Assembly (NCBI RefSeq): GCF_024347595.1
Contig: NZ_AP025506.1
Span: 3,038,001 to 3,102,000, forward strand
DNA length: 64,000 nt
DNA from: Vibrio pomeroyi
GTDB taxonomy: Bacteria; Pseudomonadota; Gammaproteobacteria; Enterobacterales; Vibrionaceae
Direction: 5' to 3'
Shown here: in pieces, positions 38,505-48,845 of the stretch
Layout of the letters: each line of letters starts with the position of its first letter
How positions within the stretch are numbered: the stretch's first letter is position 1
Notes under the pieces: model-generated
Told to the model about the DNA's origin: nothing
The model's database searches: none
The model's input: the letters and a program-made list of their open reading frames with translations, nothing else
Translations under genes and position numbers: made by a program

Positions 38505-39053
38505 CTAGAAGTTCAGCTCACCTTTAAACTTCTGCCAATCGAAAACCAAACCTGGGTCAGTTTTGCGCAGAGGTGCAATATATTGATGGCCAGTGATGCG
38601 TTCATTGGTGATCTGAGGAAAGCTTGATATCAGTGATTCCGTTAACTGAGTCAGCGCTTGATATTGCTGCTCGGTGTAAGTAACAAAGTCACTGCCTTCC
38701 AGTTCAATACCGATTGAATAATCATTGCACCTTTCACGCCCTGCAAAACTCGACTGACCGGCATGCCAAGCTCGATCAAGGAAAGAAACGAACTGCACCA
38801 CTTCGCCATCGCGACGAATCAAGCAGTGTGCAGACACACCCATTTGATGAATCACCTTAAAAAAGGGATGCTCAGCGGCGTTTAGCTTACCCGTAAAGAA
38901 CTGCTCGATATAAGGCCCACCAAATTGCCCCGGTGGCAGGCTAATATTATGGACCACCAGCAGAGAGATATCATCGACACTCGGCCGAGCGTCAAAATAC
39001 GGGGAAGGAACATGCCGAGCGTTGTCGTACCATCCGTCGGAGCTGATCGTCAT
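38505..39053 (-). CDS. ampD: 1,6-anhydro-N-acetylmuramyl-L-alanine amidase AmpD
   Basis: 182-aa cytoplasmic zinc amidase that recycles anhydro-muropeptides and so keeps beta-lactamase inducers low. Zinc ligands are the His in LLVVHNISL (about 35) and the His and Asp in TGHQYIAPLRKTDPG near 155-168. The longest frame starts at 39104, but the ATG at 39053 gives the length and N-terminus of E. coli AmpD (183 aa) and is preferred. It is divergent from nadC, as in enterics. Confidence 0.93.
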   Translation of the reverse strand: MTISSDGWYDNARHVPSPYFDARPSVDDISLLVVHNISLPPGQFGGPYIEQFFTGKLNAAEHPFFKVIHQMGVSAHCLIRRDGEVVQFVSFLDRAWHAGQSSFAGRERCNDYSIGIELEGSDFVTYTEQQYQALTQLTESLISSFPQITNERITGHQYIAPLRKTDPGLVFDWQKFKGELNF

Positions 39054-39106
39054 CTTGGTCTCACTTTCTTTTCTGCTAGCACAATAAGATGTGACCTTGC
39101 CCATAG

Positions 39107-40078
<972 letters not shown>

Positions 40079-40107
40079 TTTACTGAATAATAAATAAGTT
40101 ATCGCTG

Positions 40108-40136
40108 AAGGCACTGTTAATGACAGTGCCTTTTTT
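40108..40136 (+). terminator. Terminator of nadC
   Basis: A perfect 10-bp stem (AAGGCACTGT) with a 5-base loop is followed by a run of T residues. Confidence 0.87.
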
Positions 40137-40333
40137 ATTGCCTTAATTGTCAGTATTTCAAGCAGTTATTTAAGTTGATCGCATAAATTTGCGCGCTATA
40201 TGAAACACCACACTAATAAATACAAAACCACTCGCGACCACACCTGAACACCATTCCACTTCCCCACCTCGACTTCTATTCTCTCTACCAACCAGTGCTT
40301 GCGCTGAAACAAACTAAAGAATGGAATTAGACA

Positions 40334-40786
40334 ATGAATAACAAGAACAAAAGAACGAACCAAAAAGGCTTTACGCTGATTGAATTGATGATAGTGGTGG
40401 CCGTGATAGGGGTACTTTCAGCTATTGCGATTCCTCAATATCAAAAATACGTAGCTAAGGCTGAAGTTGCGGCAGCTCTCGCAACCATGACAGGTGTAAA
40501 AACAAATGTTGAAGCTTATGCTGTCGAATATGGAGCTTTCCCTTCTGCAGCTCAATCAGCAGCTTTGGGGGTCCCGGCTAACATTCCACAAGGAACAATT
40601 GCCTTTGCACCAGCGCAATCATCTGCTGGCAGTATTGATTTTACCTTTTCATCTTCAGACGTTAGCTCCCTTTTAATTGCTAGTGAGTTTCAACTAGACA
40701 GAGATAGCAATGGTTCATGGTCATGTGTAGCTTCCGGCGCTCAAGCAGTATCAAGCGATTTGTTACCAAAAAGCTGTAGACCTTAA
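40334..40786 (+). CDS. pilA: Type IV major pilin PilA
   Basis: 150-aa type IVa prepilin. A short positively charged leader ends in KG, followed by [16 protein letters not shown], where PilD cuts before F and methylates it and E5 is conserved. The body is rich in Ala and Ser, and two cysteines near the end (WSCVAS and PKSC) should form the C-terminal disulfide loop. It heads pilABCD. Sequence outside the N-terminal helix is expected to vary between strains. The ribosome site is GGAATT-like. Confidence 0.93.
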   Translation: MNNKNKRTNQKGFTLIELMIVVAVIGVLSAIAIPQYQKYVAKAEVAAALATMTGVKTNVEAYAVEYGAFPSAAQSAALGVPANIPQGTIAFAPAQSSAGSIDFTFSSSDVSSLLIASEFQLDRDSNGSWSCVASGAQAVSSDLLPKSCRP

Positions 40787-40790
40787 ATAA

Positions 40791-42476
40791 ATGCTAACCA
40801 ACCTCCCAACCGTTCTACGTCAGGCTGATTTACTTAGCCTGACTCAAGAACAAGCCGTTGCGGAACACATACATGCTTCAGGTGTATCTACACCTGAAGC
40901 TTTACTCGTTCTTGATTTCTTCACTAGCGAGAGTCTCGCACATAACATTCAGGCCATCTTCGGTTTGCCGTTAATACAGCTTGCCAATGTTGACTATGAA
41001 GTCTTGTGTGACCAATTAGGGCTTCGCGAGCTGATCACCAAGTATCACGCTATCCCGATTTCAGTGTCTAGTTCGACTCTCACATTAGCGTCAGCTGACC
41101 CGACCGATTTACAAGCAGAAGATGATTTCCGGTTCGCGACTGGATTGCAGATAGAACTTGTTGTCGCTAACTATTCTGAATTAGAAGGCGCAATACGAAA
41201 GTTGTATGGCCGCTCTATTTCAGGGCAAGACTCTAAGCGTAAAGAGATCACCCAAGACGAACTTGCCAACCTTGTTGAAGTCTCCGACGATGAGATGACT
41301 TCGATTGAAGACCTCAGCCAAGACGACTCCCCCGTTAGCCGATTTATCAATCAGATACTGGTTGATGCGGTGCGCAAAGGTGCATCGGATATCCACTTTG
41401 AACCTTACGAAGAGCACTATCGTGTACGACTGCGTTGTGATGGTATTCTGGTTGAAATACAGCAACCCGCTTCCCATTTAAGTCGCCGTTTATCTGCTCG
41501 TTTAAAGATTCTCGCCAAACTTGATATTGCCGAACGGCGCTTGCCGCAAGATGGGCGCATTAAGCTCCGTTTGAATAATGAACTCGCGATAGATATGCGA
41601 GTATCAACACTGCCGACCTTATGGGGAGAGAAGATAGTACTGCGACTGCTTGATAGCAGTTCTGCCAATCTCGATATCGACAAGCTTGGCTATAGTGAAG
41701 ATCAAAAAGCACTCTACCTTAATGCCTTGAAGCGCCCGCAGGGAATGATCCTAATGACAGGACCAACCGGCAGTGGCAAAACCGTGTCTCTTTATACTGG
41801 GCTTCGAGTACTGAATACCACTGAACGTAATATTTCCACAGCCGAAGACCCCGTCGAAATTAACCTGTGTGGCATCAATCAAGTGCAAGTCACGCCAAAG
41901 ATCGGCTTTGGGTTCGCGGAAGCATTGAGATCGTTTTTACGACAAGATCCTGATGTGGTGATGGTCGGTGAGATCCGCGATTTAGAAACCGCTGAGATCG
42001 CGATCAAAGCATCGCAAACCGGTCACTTGGTGCTATCTACGTTGCACACCAACTCTGCAGCAGAAACCGTGACTCGACTCGCTCACATGGGTATTGAGCC
42101 TTTTAACCTTGCTTCGTCATTGAGCTTGATTATTGCTCAACGTCTTGCGAGACGCTTATGTAACCATTGTAAAGCTGAAGACGATTCACCAGATATTTAC
42201 CTGCGTCACTCTATCCCAAATAGCCAAATCATCTACAAAGCCAACACTCAAGGTTGTAATGAGTGCAATCAAGGATACTCCGGTCGCGTTGGTATCTACG
42301 AAGTAATGCCATTCACCGACAAACTTAAAAACAGCCTAATTAACAAACCTAATGCGTTAGCGATTGAAGATCTCGCTCGCCGAGAAGGCATGAGAACACT
42401 GCAAGAGTCTGGTTTAGACAAACTGCTTGAAGGCACCACCAGCTATCAAGAGCTACAACGTGTTCTGTACATATAA
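40791..42476 (+). CDS. pilB: Type IV pilus assembly ATPase PilB
   Basis: 561-aa hexameric secretion-type ATPase that drives pilus extension. The N-terminal T2SSE-N domain is followed by Walker A GPTGSGKT near residue 323, the Asp and His boxes, and Walker B VGEIRD near 390. Four cysteines (CNHC ... CNEC near 461-488) bind zinc. It starts 4 bp after the pilA stop, so they are cotranscribed. Confidence 0.95.
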   Translation: MLTNLPTVLRQADLLSLTQEQAVAEHIHASGVSTPEALLVLDFFTSESLAHNIQAIFGLPLIQLANVDYEVLCDQLGLRELITKYHAIPISVSSSTLTLASADPTDLQAEDDFRFATGLQIELVVANYSELEGAIRKLYGRSISGQDSKRKEITQDELANLVEVSDDEMTSIEDLSQDDSPVSRFINQILVDAVRKGASDIHFEPYEEHYRVRLRCDGILVEIQQPASHLSRRLSARLKILAKLDIAERRLPQDGRIKLRLNNELAIDMRVSTLPTLWGEKIVLRLLDSSSANLDIDKLGYSEDQKALYLNALKRPQGMILMTGPTGSGKTVSLYTGLRVLNTTERNISTAEDPVEINLCGINQVQVTPKIGFGFAEALRSFLRQDPDVVMVGEIRDLETAEIAIKASQTGHLVLSTLHTNSAAETVTRLAHMGIEPFNLASSLSLIIAQRLARRLCNHCKAEDDSPDIYLRHSIPNSQIIYKANTQGCNECNQGYSGRVGIYEVMPFTDKLKNSLINKPNALAIEDLARREGMRTLQESGLDKLLEGTTSYQELQRVLYI

Positions 42477-42491
42477 TTCAATGGAGCACCA

Positions 42492-43721
42492 ATGAGCAGT
42501 AAGTCCAAGCAATCACAACTAAAAAGCTACCATTGGAAAGGCATTAATAGCTCGGGAAAGAAAGTGTCGGGGCAGACCTTAGCGCTTACCGAATTAGAGG
42601 TGCGAGAAAAGCTCAAAGATCAGCACATTCAAATTAAGAAAATCAAAAAGAAAAGCATCTCTGCACTGACTCGTTTAACACATCGCGTAAAACCCAAAGA
42701 CATCACTATTTTAACTCGACAACTTGCGACTATGTTAGCTACTGGTGTGCCTATCGTGCAGGCTATCAAGTTAGTATCAGACAACCATCGCAAAGCTGAA
42801 ATGAAGTCCATCCTCTCGCATATCTGTAAAGGTGTAGAAGCAGGTACTCCGATATCAAAAGCGATGCGAACCGCAAGCCGTCACTTTGATGATCTGTATA
42901 CCGACTTAGTTGCCACAGGAGAACTCTCTGGAAACCTAGCGCAAGTATTTGAACGATTGGCAACCTATAGAGAAAAGAGTGAACAGTTAAAATCTAAGGT
43001 CATCAAAGCACTTATTTACCCAGCGATGGTGGTCATTGTTGCACTGACTGTCTCTTACCTAATGCTGACCATGGTGATCCCCGAATTTGAATCTATGTTT
43101 TCAGGTTTTGGCGCAGATCTCCCTTGGTTTACCCAACAAGTTCTTCATCTTTCTCATTGGATGCAGGCTTACAGTTTTTATACGGCTGTAGGAATCGGTT
43201 TGCTGGCGCTATTAGTCCATCAATTGTGCCAGCGCTCTTACTCGATTCGCTTGTCAGCCAGCCGCTTAGGGTTACGATTTCCGGTGCTTGGTGGTGTGAT
43301 GGCCAAAGCCTCTATTGCGAAATTCAGTCGAACTCTATCCACCAGTTTTAGTTCTGGTATTCCGATTCTCATGAGCCTTAAAACCACCGCCAAAACCGCA
43401 GGCAATTTGCATTATGAATCGGCAATTATTGAGGTTCACCGTGAGACTGCAGCTGGCATGCCAATGTATATCGCGATGCGTAATACTAATGCCTTCCCCG
43501 AGATGGTGTTGCAGATGGTGATGATTGGAGAGGAGTCAGGCAACCTTGACGATATGCTTAATAAAGTGGCCTCAATTTACGAGTTTGAAGTCGACAACAC
43601 CGTCGATAATCTGGGCAAGATCTTAGAGCCATTGATCATCGTATTTTTGGGGACGGTTGTTGGCGGGCTTGTGGTTGCGATGTACTTACCGATCTTTAAT
43701 CTTATGAGTGTGTTAGGATAG
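42492..43721 (+). CDS. pilC: Type IV pilus inner-membrane platform protein PilC
   Basis: 409-aa platform protein with two GspF-like halves, each beginning with a cytoplasmic helical bundle ([13 protein letters not shown] [14 protein letters not shown] near 75, and [16 protein letters not shown] near 280) followed by membrane segments near 175, 225 and 385. It couples PilB to pilin insertion. The ribosome site is GGAGC, 9 bases before the ATG. Confidence 0.95.
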   Translation: MSSKSKQSQLKSYHWKGINSSGKKVSGQTLALTELEVREKLKDQHIQIKKIKKKSISALTRLTHRVKPKDITILTRQLATMLATGVPIVQAIKLVSDNHRKAEMKSILSHICKGVEAGTPISKAMRTASRHFDDLYTDLVATGELSGNLAQVFERLATYREKSEQLKSKVIKALIYPAMVVIVALTVSYLMLTMVIPEFESMFSGFGADLPWFTQQVLHLSHWMQAYSFYTAVGIGLLALLVHQLCQRSYSIRLSASRLGLRFPVLGGVMAKASIAKFSRTLSTSFSSGIPILMSLKTTAKTAGNLHYESAIIEVHRETAAGMPMYIAMRNTNAFPEMVLQMVMIGEESGNLDDMLNKVASIYEFEVDNTVDNLGKILEPLIIVFLGTVVGGLVVAMYLPIFNLMSVLG

Positions 43722-43788
43722 CCAAAAGCAACTAAACACCCATGAGTAGCAAACTTCTACTCATATAGATCAAGTGGTAAAGGACACT

Positions 43789-44658
43789 ATGGAAGTATTT
43801 CACTACTATCCTTGGCTATTCCCCGTATTAGCTTTCATTTTTAGCCTTCTTATTGGCAGCTTCCTCAACGTCGTCATACACCGCTTACCGATTATGATGG
43901 AACGTGAATGGCAAAAAGAGTGCTCAGAATATTTCTCTCAATACAAAATTCCAGCACCTGAAGGGAAATTTAACCTGAGCATTCCACGTTCGACTTGTCC
44001 GAAATGCGAAACCCAATTAAGAATCATCGACAATATTCCAGTGCTAAGCTGGTTGTTCTTAAAGGGCAAATGCCACAGTTGCGCGAATCCAATCAGTGCA
44101 CGCTACCCTTTGGTCGAGTTGCTTACCGCAATCCTTTGTACCGTAGTCGCAAGCCACTTTGGTTTTGGTTTCTACTCTATTGCGCTGATCTTTTTCACCT
44201 TTGCACTGATTACAGCGACCTTTATCGATCTCGATACCATGCTACTGCCTGATCAAATCACCTTACCTTTGGTTTGGTCTGGTATTGCGTTAGCTCTGTT
44301 TAATATCAGCCCAGTATCGCTTCAAGATTCTGTAGTTGGCGCAATGGCAGGCTACCTAGCTTTATGGTCGGTTTACTGGTTGTTTAAGCTGCTGACAGGC
44401 AAAGAAGGCATGGGTTACGGCGACTTCAAGTTACTGGCGGCACTTGGTGCATGGCTTGGTTGGCAGAATCTACCAATGATCATCCTTTTATCGTCACTTG
44501 TTGGATTGGTTTTCGGTTTGATTCAGCTGCGCTTGAAACAGCAAGGCATAGATAAAGCCTTCCCATTTGGGCCTTATCTTGCCATCGCAGGTTGGGTTAG
44601 CTTGATGTGGGGTAACGACATCATGGGTTGGTATTTAACTTCTGTACTAGGAATGTAA
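43789..44658 (+). CDS. pilD: Prepilin peptidase / N-methyltransferase PilD
   Basis: 289-aa aspartic membrane protease that processes and N-methylates pilins and type II pseudopilins. A cytoplasmic zinc site is formed by CPKC and CHSC near 70-105. Catalytic aspartates are in [11 protein letters not shown] near 149 and [12 protein letters not shown] near 213. The ATG at 43789 has AAAGGA 5 bases upstream, so the longer GTG start at 43774 is rejected. It probably also serves type II secretion encoded elsewhere. Confidence 0.95.
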   Translation: MEVFHYYPWLFPVLAFIFSLLIGSFLNVVIHRLPIMMEREWQKECSEYFSQYKIPAPEGKFNLSIPRSTCPKCETQLRIIDNIPVLSWLFLKGKCHSCANPISARYPLVELLTAILCTVVASHFGFGFYSIALIFFTFALITATFIDLDTMLLPDQITLPLVWSGIALALFNISPVSLQDSVVGAMAGYLALWSVYWLFKLLTGKEGMGYGDFKLLAALGAWLGWQNLPMIILLSSLVGLVFGLIQLRLKQQGIDKAFPFGPYLAIAGWVSLMWGNDIMGWYLTSVLGM

Positions 44659-44660
44659 CC

Positions 44661-45275
44661 ATGGCAATCATTATCGGATTAAGTGGCGGTATCGCCAGTG
44701 GTAAAACGACCGTCGCTAACCTGTTCAACGAACATTTTGGCATTGATATTGTCGATGCTGATATCGTGGCACGTGAAGTCGTCGCACTAGGCAGTGAAGG
44801 CCTCGATCAGATTACCGATCATTTTGGTGAAGACATATTACTAGACGATGGAACGTTAAACCGAGCCAAGTTGCGCGAAGTTATCTTCTCTGACCCAACA
44901 GAAAAACAGTGGCTCAATGATCTTCTCCACCCTATGATCCGCGATAAAATTGACAGTGACTTGTCTAAAGTCACCTCCCCTTATGCTTTATTAGTCGCAC
45001 CGCTCTTGGTTGAAAACCAAATGCAAGGCATGGCCGATCGCGTGTTAATAGTTGATGTTCCAGCTGAAGTACAAATAGAGCGTACGATGAGTCGAGATAA
45101 TGTTTCTAGGGAACAAGTAACGTCAATTTTAAAATCACAGGCTTCAAGAGAACAGCGCTTAGCAGTTGCAGATGACGTGATTAAAAACCATACTAAAAAC
45201 CAAGAACTTTTGCCTCAAATCACAGATTTACATCAAAAGTATCTGGCAATCAGTACAGTAGATGGGTCAGAATAG
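44661..45275 (+). CDS. coaE: Dephospho-CoA kinase
   Basis: 204-aa P-loop kinase that does the last step of coenzyme A synthesis. Walker A GGIASGKT is near residues 8-15 and the conserved DADIVAREV follows near 33. The frame is open back to 44628 inside pilD, but the ATG at 44661, two bases after the pilD stop, gives the normal N-terminus. Confidence 0.95.
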   Translation: MAIIIGLSGGIASGKTTVANLFNEHFGIDIVDADIVAREVVALGSEGLDQITDHFGEDILLDDGTLNRAKLREVIFSDPTEKQWLNDLLHPMIRDKIDSDLSKVTSPYALLVAPLLVENQMQGMADRVLIVDVPAEVQIERTMSRDNVSREQVTSILKSQASREQRLAVADDVIKNHTKNQELLPQITDLHQKYLAISTVDGSE

Positions 45276-45301
45276 AACAATGTTGAATGAAGGTTTGCTC
45301 G

Positions 45302-46042
45302 ATGATCACCCACAAATTTGAACATCCTCTAAATGAGAAAACACGCATCTACTTAAGAGTTGAATCGCTCTTGAGGCAGCTACACTTGTCTTCTACATTT
45401 TCCGATGCTCAACAGTATCAACTCTTTTTCCGTTCTATCTTTGATCTGATTGAAATCTTCGAACAGATCCAGCTCAAGAGCGAACTCGCAAAAGACATTG
45501 AGAAGCAGCGTGTAACCTACAAAAGTTGGTTAGATGTTGAAGGTGTCGATCAAGAGATGCTTACATCTCTGCTCACCGATATTGGCAACATCTATCGCGA
45601 GCTTATGCAAGCAGAGCGCTTTGGCCAATCACTTAAGGAAGACAGGTTCCTGAGTGCGATTCGCCAACGCTTTAATCTACCAGGTGGCTCATGCTGCTTT
45701 GATTTACCTGCTCTGCATTATTGGCTGCACCTTCCTCTCGATAAGAGAATGAGGGATGCCAAGGCATGGATGGATAGCCTACAGCCTCTGTATGAAGCGC
45801 TAACGCTATGGTTAAAGCTCACCAGAGAGACTGGCCACTTTAAAGAGCAGATTGCTCGTGCAGGCTTCTTCCAGAGCGATGCTGATGAAGCGAATATCCT
45901 TCGCCTTTCGATTCCAATGCAATACGGTGCCTACCCGATGATCTCGGGCCATAAGAACCGTTTTGCAGTTAAATTCATGAGCTTTGAAACAGGGCAAGCT
46001 TGTACTCAAGATATCGAATTTGAATTGGCCATCTGCACCTAA
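45302..46042 (+). CDS. zapD: Cell division protein ZapD
   Basis: 246-aa cytoplasmic FtsZ-bundling protein (formerly YacF). FEHPLNEK near the start, [21 protein letters not shown] IPGG/CSFDLP region near 120-135, and the end segment [13 protein letters not shown] match E. coli ZapD. The ATG at 45302 has AAGG about 8 bases upstream and fits the family; an ATG at 45287 in the same frame is less likely. It follows coaE, as in enterics. Confidence 0.93.
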   Translation: MITHKFEHPLNEKTRIYLRVESLLRQLHLSSTFSDAQQYQLFFRSIFDLIEIFEQIQLKSELAKDIEKQRVTYKSWLDVEGVDQEMLTSLLTDIGNIYRELMQAERFGQSLKEDRFLSAIRQRFNLPGGSCCFDLPALHYWLHLPLDKRMRDAKAWMDSLQPLYEALTLWLKLTRETGHFKEQIARAGFFQSDADEANILRLSIPMQYGAYPMISGHKNRFAVKFMSFETGQACTQDIEFELAICT

Positions 46043-46123
46043 TTAATTTCCTTTTATCGTTTGGCTTGAGTCCTCACTCGAGCCTAAACTCACTCTTATT
46101 ACACCCTCAAATTAAGAATCACT

Positions 46124-46321
46124 ATGTCGAAGAAAATCACCATCGTTAAATGCCCTCAATGTAATGCTGACGTTGAATGGGGTGAACAAAGCCCACATCG
46201 CCCGTTTTGCAGTAAGCAATGTCAGATGATTGATTTTGGTGAGTGGGCAGACGAAGAGAACAGCATCGCTGGCGCACCAGACATGTCAGATAGCGACGGT
46301 TGGTCGGAAGATCCGTACTAA
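46124..46321 (+). CDS. yacG: DNA gyrase inhibitor YacG
   Basis: 65-aa zinc protein that binds GyrB in E. coli. Four cysteines (CPQCN near 9-13 and FCSKQCQ near 28-34) form the zinc site, and the conserved DFGEWADEE segment follows. A tandem heptamer starts in its stop codon (46321). Gene order coaE-zapD-yacG is conserved. Confidence 0.93.
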   Translation: MSKKITIVKCPQCNADVEWGEQSPHRPFCSKQCQMIDFGEWADEENSIAGAPDMSDSDGWSEDPY

Positions 46322-46369
46322 GATTCGAGATTCGAGATTCGAGATTCGAGATTCGAGATTCGAGATTCG
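46321..46369 (+). repeat. Seven tandem AGATTCG heptamers
   Basis: Exactly seven perfect copies of AGATTCG run from the last base of the yacG stop codon. Slippage would alter copy number without touching the protein. Two copies of the same unit occur at the same relative place behind the quorum regulator (30280). Confidence 0.93.
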
Positions 46370-46380
46370 GAAAATGATTG

Positions 46381-46412
46381 AAGGGTTGGCGTTTTGCGTC
46401 AATCCTTTTTTA
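46381..46412 (+). terminator. Terminator of yacG
   Basis: An 11-bp stem with two G-T pairs and a 4-5 base loop, followed by a T run. Sequence closely resembles the terminator at 30303. Confidence 0.78.
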
Positions 46413-46440
46413 TTGCAGATAGTTTGGTGTTTACTGAAAG

Positions 46441-46480
46441 AGATTCCCTACTCCTTCCTTCATCAGTCTAGGGAATGACG
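46441..46480. repeat. Dispersed GATTCCCTA...GGGAATGACG repeat
   Basis: An imperfect palindrome (ATTCCCT ... AGGGAAT) nearly identical to the start of each 118-bp unit at 30358, 30476 and 30594. Confidence 0.8.
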
Positions 46481-46505
46481 ATTTATTTTAAGTTTCGGTT
46501 TACTC

Positions 46506-46545
46506 CGTCATCCCCAAGAGTGAGGAACGAGCGAGTTGGGGATTC
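46506..46545. repeat. Dispersed palindromic repeat, copy 2
   Basis: CGTCATCCCCAAGAG, then GAGGAACGAGCGAG and TTGGGGAT; arms ATCCCCAA and TTGGGGAT form a hairpin. It differs from the copy at 30809-30848 at only a few bases. Confidence 0.8.
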
Positions 46546-46576
46546 TGGTTTTCAAAACTCTAAATAGCAGGCACAA

Positions 46577-46604
46577 AAAAGCGGAGCCAAATGGCTCCGC
46601 TTTT
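46577..46604 (-). terminator. Terminator of the rpsP-rimM-trmD-rplS operon
   Basis: A perfect 12-bp stem (AAAAGCGGAGCC) with a 4-base loop; on the minus strand a T run follows, just past the rplS stop. Confidence 0.88.
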
Positions 46605-46625
46605 ATCGATAGAATGCAAAAAGAA

Positions 46626-46979
46626 TTACTTCTTAGCAAGTTTCTCTTTAATACGAGCTGACTTACCAGAACGCTCACGTAGGTAGTACAACTTGGCACG
46701 ACGTACTGCACCACGGCGTTTAACTTCGATGCTATCAACCATTGGAGAGTGAGTTTGGAACGCACGCTCTACACCTTCACCGTTCGAGATCTTACGAACT
46801 GTGAATGCAGAGTGTAGACCACGGTTACGAATAGCGATTACAACGCCTTCGAAAGCCTGTAGACGCTCACGGTCACCTTCTTTTACCTTAACCTGAACTA
46901 CAACAGTGTCACCTGGTGCGAATTTAGGAAGGTCTGATTTTAGTTGCTCTTCTTCAAGAGCCTTAATGATGTTGCTCAT
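46626..46979 (-). CDS. rplS: 50S ribosomal protein L19
   Basis: 117-aa ribosomal protein at the interface of the subunits. The [24 protein letters not shown] region and [17 protein letters not shown] end are the usual L19 features. It is the last gene of the rpsP-rimM-trmD-rplS operon, 59 bp after trmD. Confidence 0.97.
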   Translation of the reverse strand: MSNIIKALEEEQLKSDLPKFAPGDTVVVQVKVKEGDRERLQAFEGVVIAIRNRGLHSAFTVRKISNGEGVERAFQTHSPMVDSIEVKRRGAVRRAKLYYLRERSGKSARIKEKLAKK

Positions 46980-47038
46980 TTGTATAAATTCCTAGAATAA
47001 ACTGATACTAAATTTAATAGGTTACTGCTTGCTTTTCG

Positions 47039-47779
47039 TTAAGAGCGTTGCTCTTTAATGAATTCAGCCAGTAATTGTTCCTGTTCGTCAGTCAGAGCTA
47101 GGTTTTCCAGGAGTTCTGGTCTTCTTAGCCAAGTTCGGCCCAACGATTGTTTTAATCGCCAGCGACGAATGTCCTTATGGTTTCCAGACTTGAGTACCGA
47201 TGGCACATCTTTATCGTCTAGCACCTCAGGGCGCGTATAATGGGGACAATCTAGCAAGCCATTTGCAAAAGAATCTTCTTCTGCTGAAGCGAAATCTCCA
47301 AGTACACCCGGAACAAACCGAGATACTGAATCAATCAACGTCATGGCTGGCAGCTCGCCACCCGTCATCACAAAATCTCCAATCGACCATTCTTCGTCAA
47401 CTTCAGATTGAATGATGCGCTCATCTACCCCTTCGTAGCGACCACAAATAAGAAGTAAATTCTCGTTTGTTGCCAGCTCTTCCACACCTTTCTGGTCGAG
47501 TTTACGACCTTGAGGTGAAAGATAGATAACCTTCGTCTTTCCCGGTGATGCTTGCTTGGCAGTTTGGATAGCGTCGCGCAAAGGCTGAACCATCATTAAC
47601 ATGCCAGGACCACCACCGTAAGGTCTGTCATCAACAGTGCGATGTTTATCATGAGTGAAATCGCGAGGATTCCATGTCTCAATAGATAAAAGACCTTTCT
47701 TTACCGCTTGACCCGTTACTCCAAAATCAGTAACTGAACGGAACATTTCAGGAAATAGGCTAATTACGCCAACCCACAT
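47039..47779 (-). CDS. trmD: tRNA (guanine-N1)-methyltransferase TrmD
   Basis: 246-aa SPOUT methyltransferase that makes m1G37 next to the anticodon and prevents frameshifting. The trefoil-knot SAM site is visible in [14 protein letters not shown] near 112-125 and [15 protein letters not shown] near 132-146. It lies 27 bp after rimM. Confidence 0.96.
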   Translation of the reverse strand: MWVGVISLFPEMFRSVTDFGVTGQAVKKGLLSIETWNPRDFTHDKHRTVDDRPYGGGPGMLMMVQPLRDAIQTAKQASPGKTKVIYLSPQGRKLDQKGVEELATNENLLLICGRYEGVDERIIQSEVDEEWSIGDFVMTGGELPAMTLIDSVSRFVPGVLGDFASAEEDSFANGLLDCPHYTRPEVLDDKDVPSVLKSGNHKDIRRWRLKQSLGRTWLRRPELLENLALTDEQEQLLAEFIKEQRS

Positions 47780-47806
47780 GTGTTCTCTCGCTCTATGATT
47801 TTAAAG

Positions 47807-48361
47807 TTAGAATCCAGGATCCCAGTCAACTTCGATCCGTTGAGCTTCGCGATCAACTTTCTTGATCACTTGCTCTTCAAGGTACGGTACTAACCGTTCC
47901 TTTTGTCCGAAAGCATCTTTAAGATTTGCTTTGATTACTAGAACATCGTTTGAGCCAGTTTCTAGCATGTCTGTAACAACACCTAGATCGTAACCTTTAG
48001 TGGTTACAACTTGCATACCAAACAATTCACGCCAGTAGAATTCCTCTTCTGACAATTCTGGTAACGAAGCAGGGTCTACTGCAATTTCAAAGTTGGTCAG
48101 TACATGAGCGTCCTCGCGGATCTCAAAACCTTCCAGCTTACACACCATACCTTTGTTATGACGTTTCCAGCTTTCTACTTTGAATTCAACCCACTTCCCC
48201 TTTTGGTTAACGTACCAAGGGGAGTAATCAAATATGCTTTCAGCATTGTCTGTGTAGGAAAAAACTTTAAGCCAGCCACGAATGCCATAGGTAGCACCAA
48301 ACTTGCCCATAACAATTTTTTCGTCTTGCTTGCTCATTGTTTCTTTACCCTTCATCGACAT
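47807..48361 (-). CDS. rimM: Ribosome maturation factor RimM
   Basis: 184-aa 30S assembly factor with an N-terminal beta-barrel ([19 protein letters not shown] near 18-36) and a C-terminal PRC barrel with the [10 protein letters not shown] motif near 106. It binds S19. The ATG at 48361 is kept because Vibrio orthologues begin with the same MSMKGKETM extension; an internal ATG at 48337 is the alternative. Confidence 0.94.
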   Translation of the reverse strand: MSMKGKETMSKQDEKIVMGKFGATYGIRGWLKVFSYTDNAESIFDYSPWYVNQKGKWVEFKVESWKRHNKGMVCKLEGFEIREDAHVLTNFEIAVDPASLPELSEEEFYWRELFGMQVVTTKGYDLGVVTDMLETGSNDVLVIKANLKDAFGQKERLVPYLEEQVIKKVDREAQRIEVDWDPGF

Positions 48362-48385
48362 AAGCTATTTCTCTTTAAAAAAGAA

Positions 48386-48634
48386 TTAAGCCGCTTTTTG
48401 AGCGTCTTTAACTAGCTTAGCTACACGATCAGATAGAGATGCGCCTTGACCAACCCAGTGGTTAACACGATCTAGGTCTAGACGAAGACCTTCTTCTTGA
48501 CCTTGAGCTGTAGGGTTAAAGAAACCTACTTTCTCGATGAAACGGCCAGTTGCAGCGTTACGGCTATCCGCAACTACGATTTGATAGAATGGGCGCTTCT
48601 TTGCACCGTGACGTGCCAAACGAATGGTTACCAT
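48386..48634 (-). CDS. rpsP: 30S ribosomal protein S16
   Basis: 82-aa ribosomal protein starting [20 protein letters not shown], which is almost invariant in S16. It heads the operon with rimM, trmD and rplS, and a promoter must lie in the 211 bp below ffh. Confidence 0.97.
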   Translation of the reverse strand: MVTIRLARHGAKKRPFYQIVVADSRNAATGRFIEKVGFFNPTAQGQEEGLRLDLDRVNHWVGQGASLSDRVAKLVKDAQKAA

Positions 48635-48668
48635 GTCGTCCTCTTTGCTTTCTTAATAAAATAATTAA

Positions 48669-48694
48669 CCCCAAGTCTAAGTAATAGCTTGGGG
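48669..48694 (-). terminator. Hairpin between ffh and rpsP
   Basis: A 7-bp stem (CCCCAAG with CTTGGGG) with a 12-base loop is followed on the minus strand by TTAATTATTTT. It may end the ffh transcript or sit in the rpsP leader. Confidence 0.45.
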
Positions 48695-48845
48695 TCTCGT
48701 GCCAAATTAAAGCCCCGGAATTTTACTCTTATTCCGGTGCAATGCAAGGGCTTTAGCTATTTTTTCACCAACATAGCTGCCGTACACTTTCTGTGACACA
48801 GCTAACACTATGAAAAGTAACGTAGCTAAAGCTTACATTTGTAGG

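Larger units (their letters stand above)
46322..46625. other. Repeat-rich stretch between yacG and rplS
   Basis: About 304 bp without a gene. In order it holds the heptamers, the yacG terminator, two dispersed palindromic repeats (46441-46480 and 46506-46545) and the rplS terminator (46577-46604). Confidence 0.75.

Noticed and set aside
40190..40215. Sigma-54 promoter for pilA
   Set aside because: A TTTGC-like -12 element exists but no GG lies 10 bases upstream of the GC.
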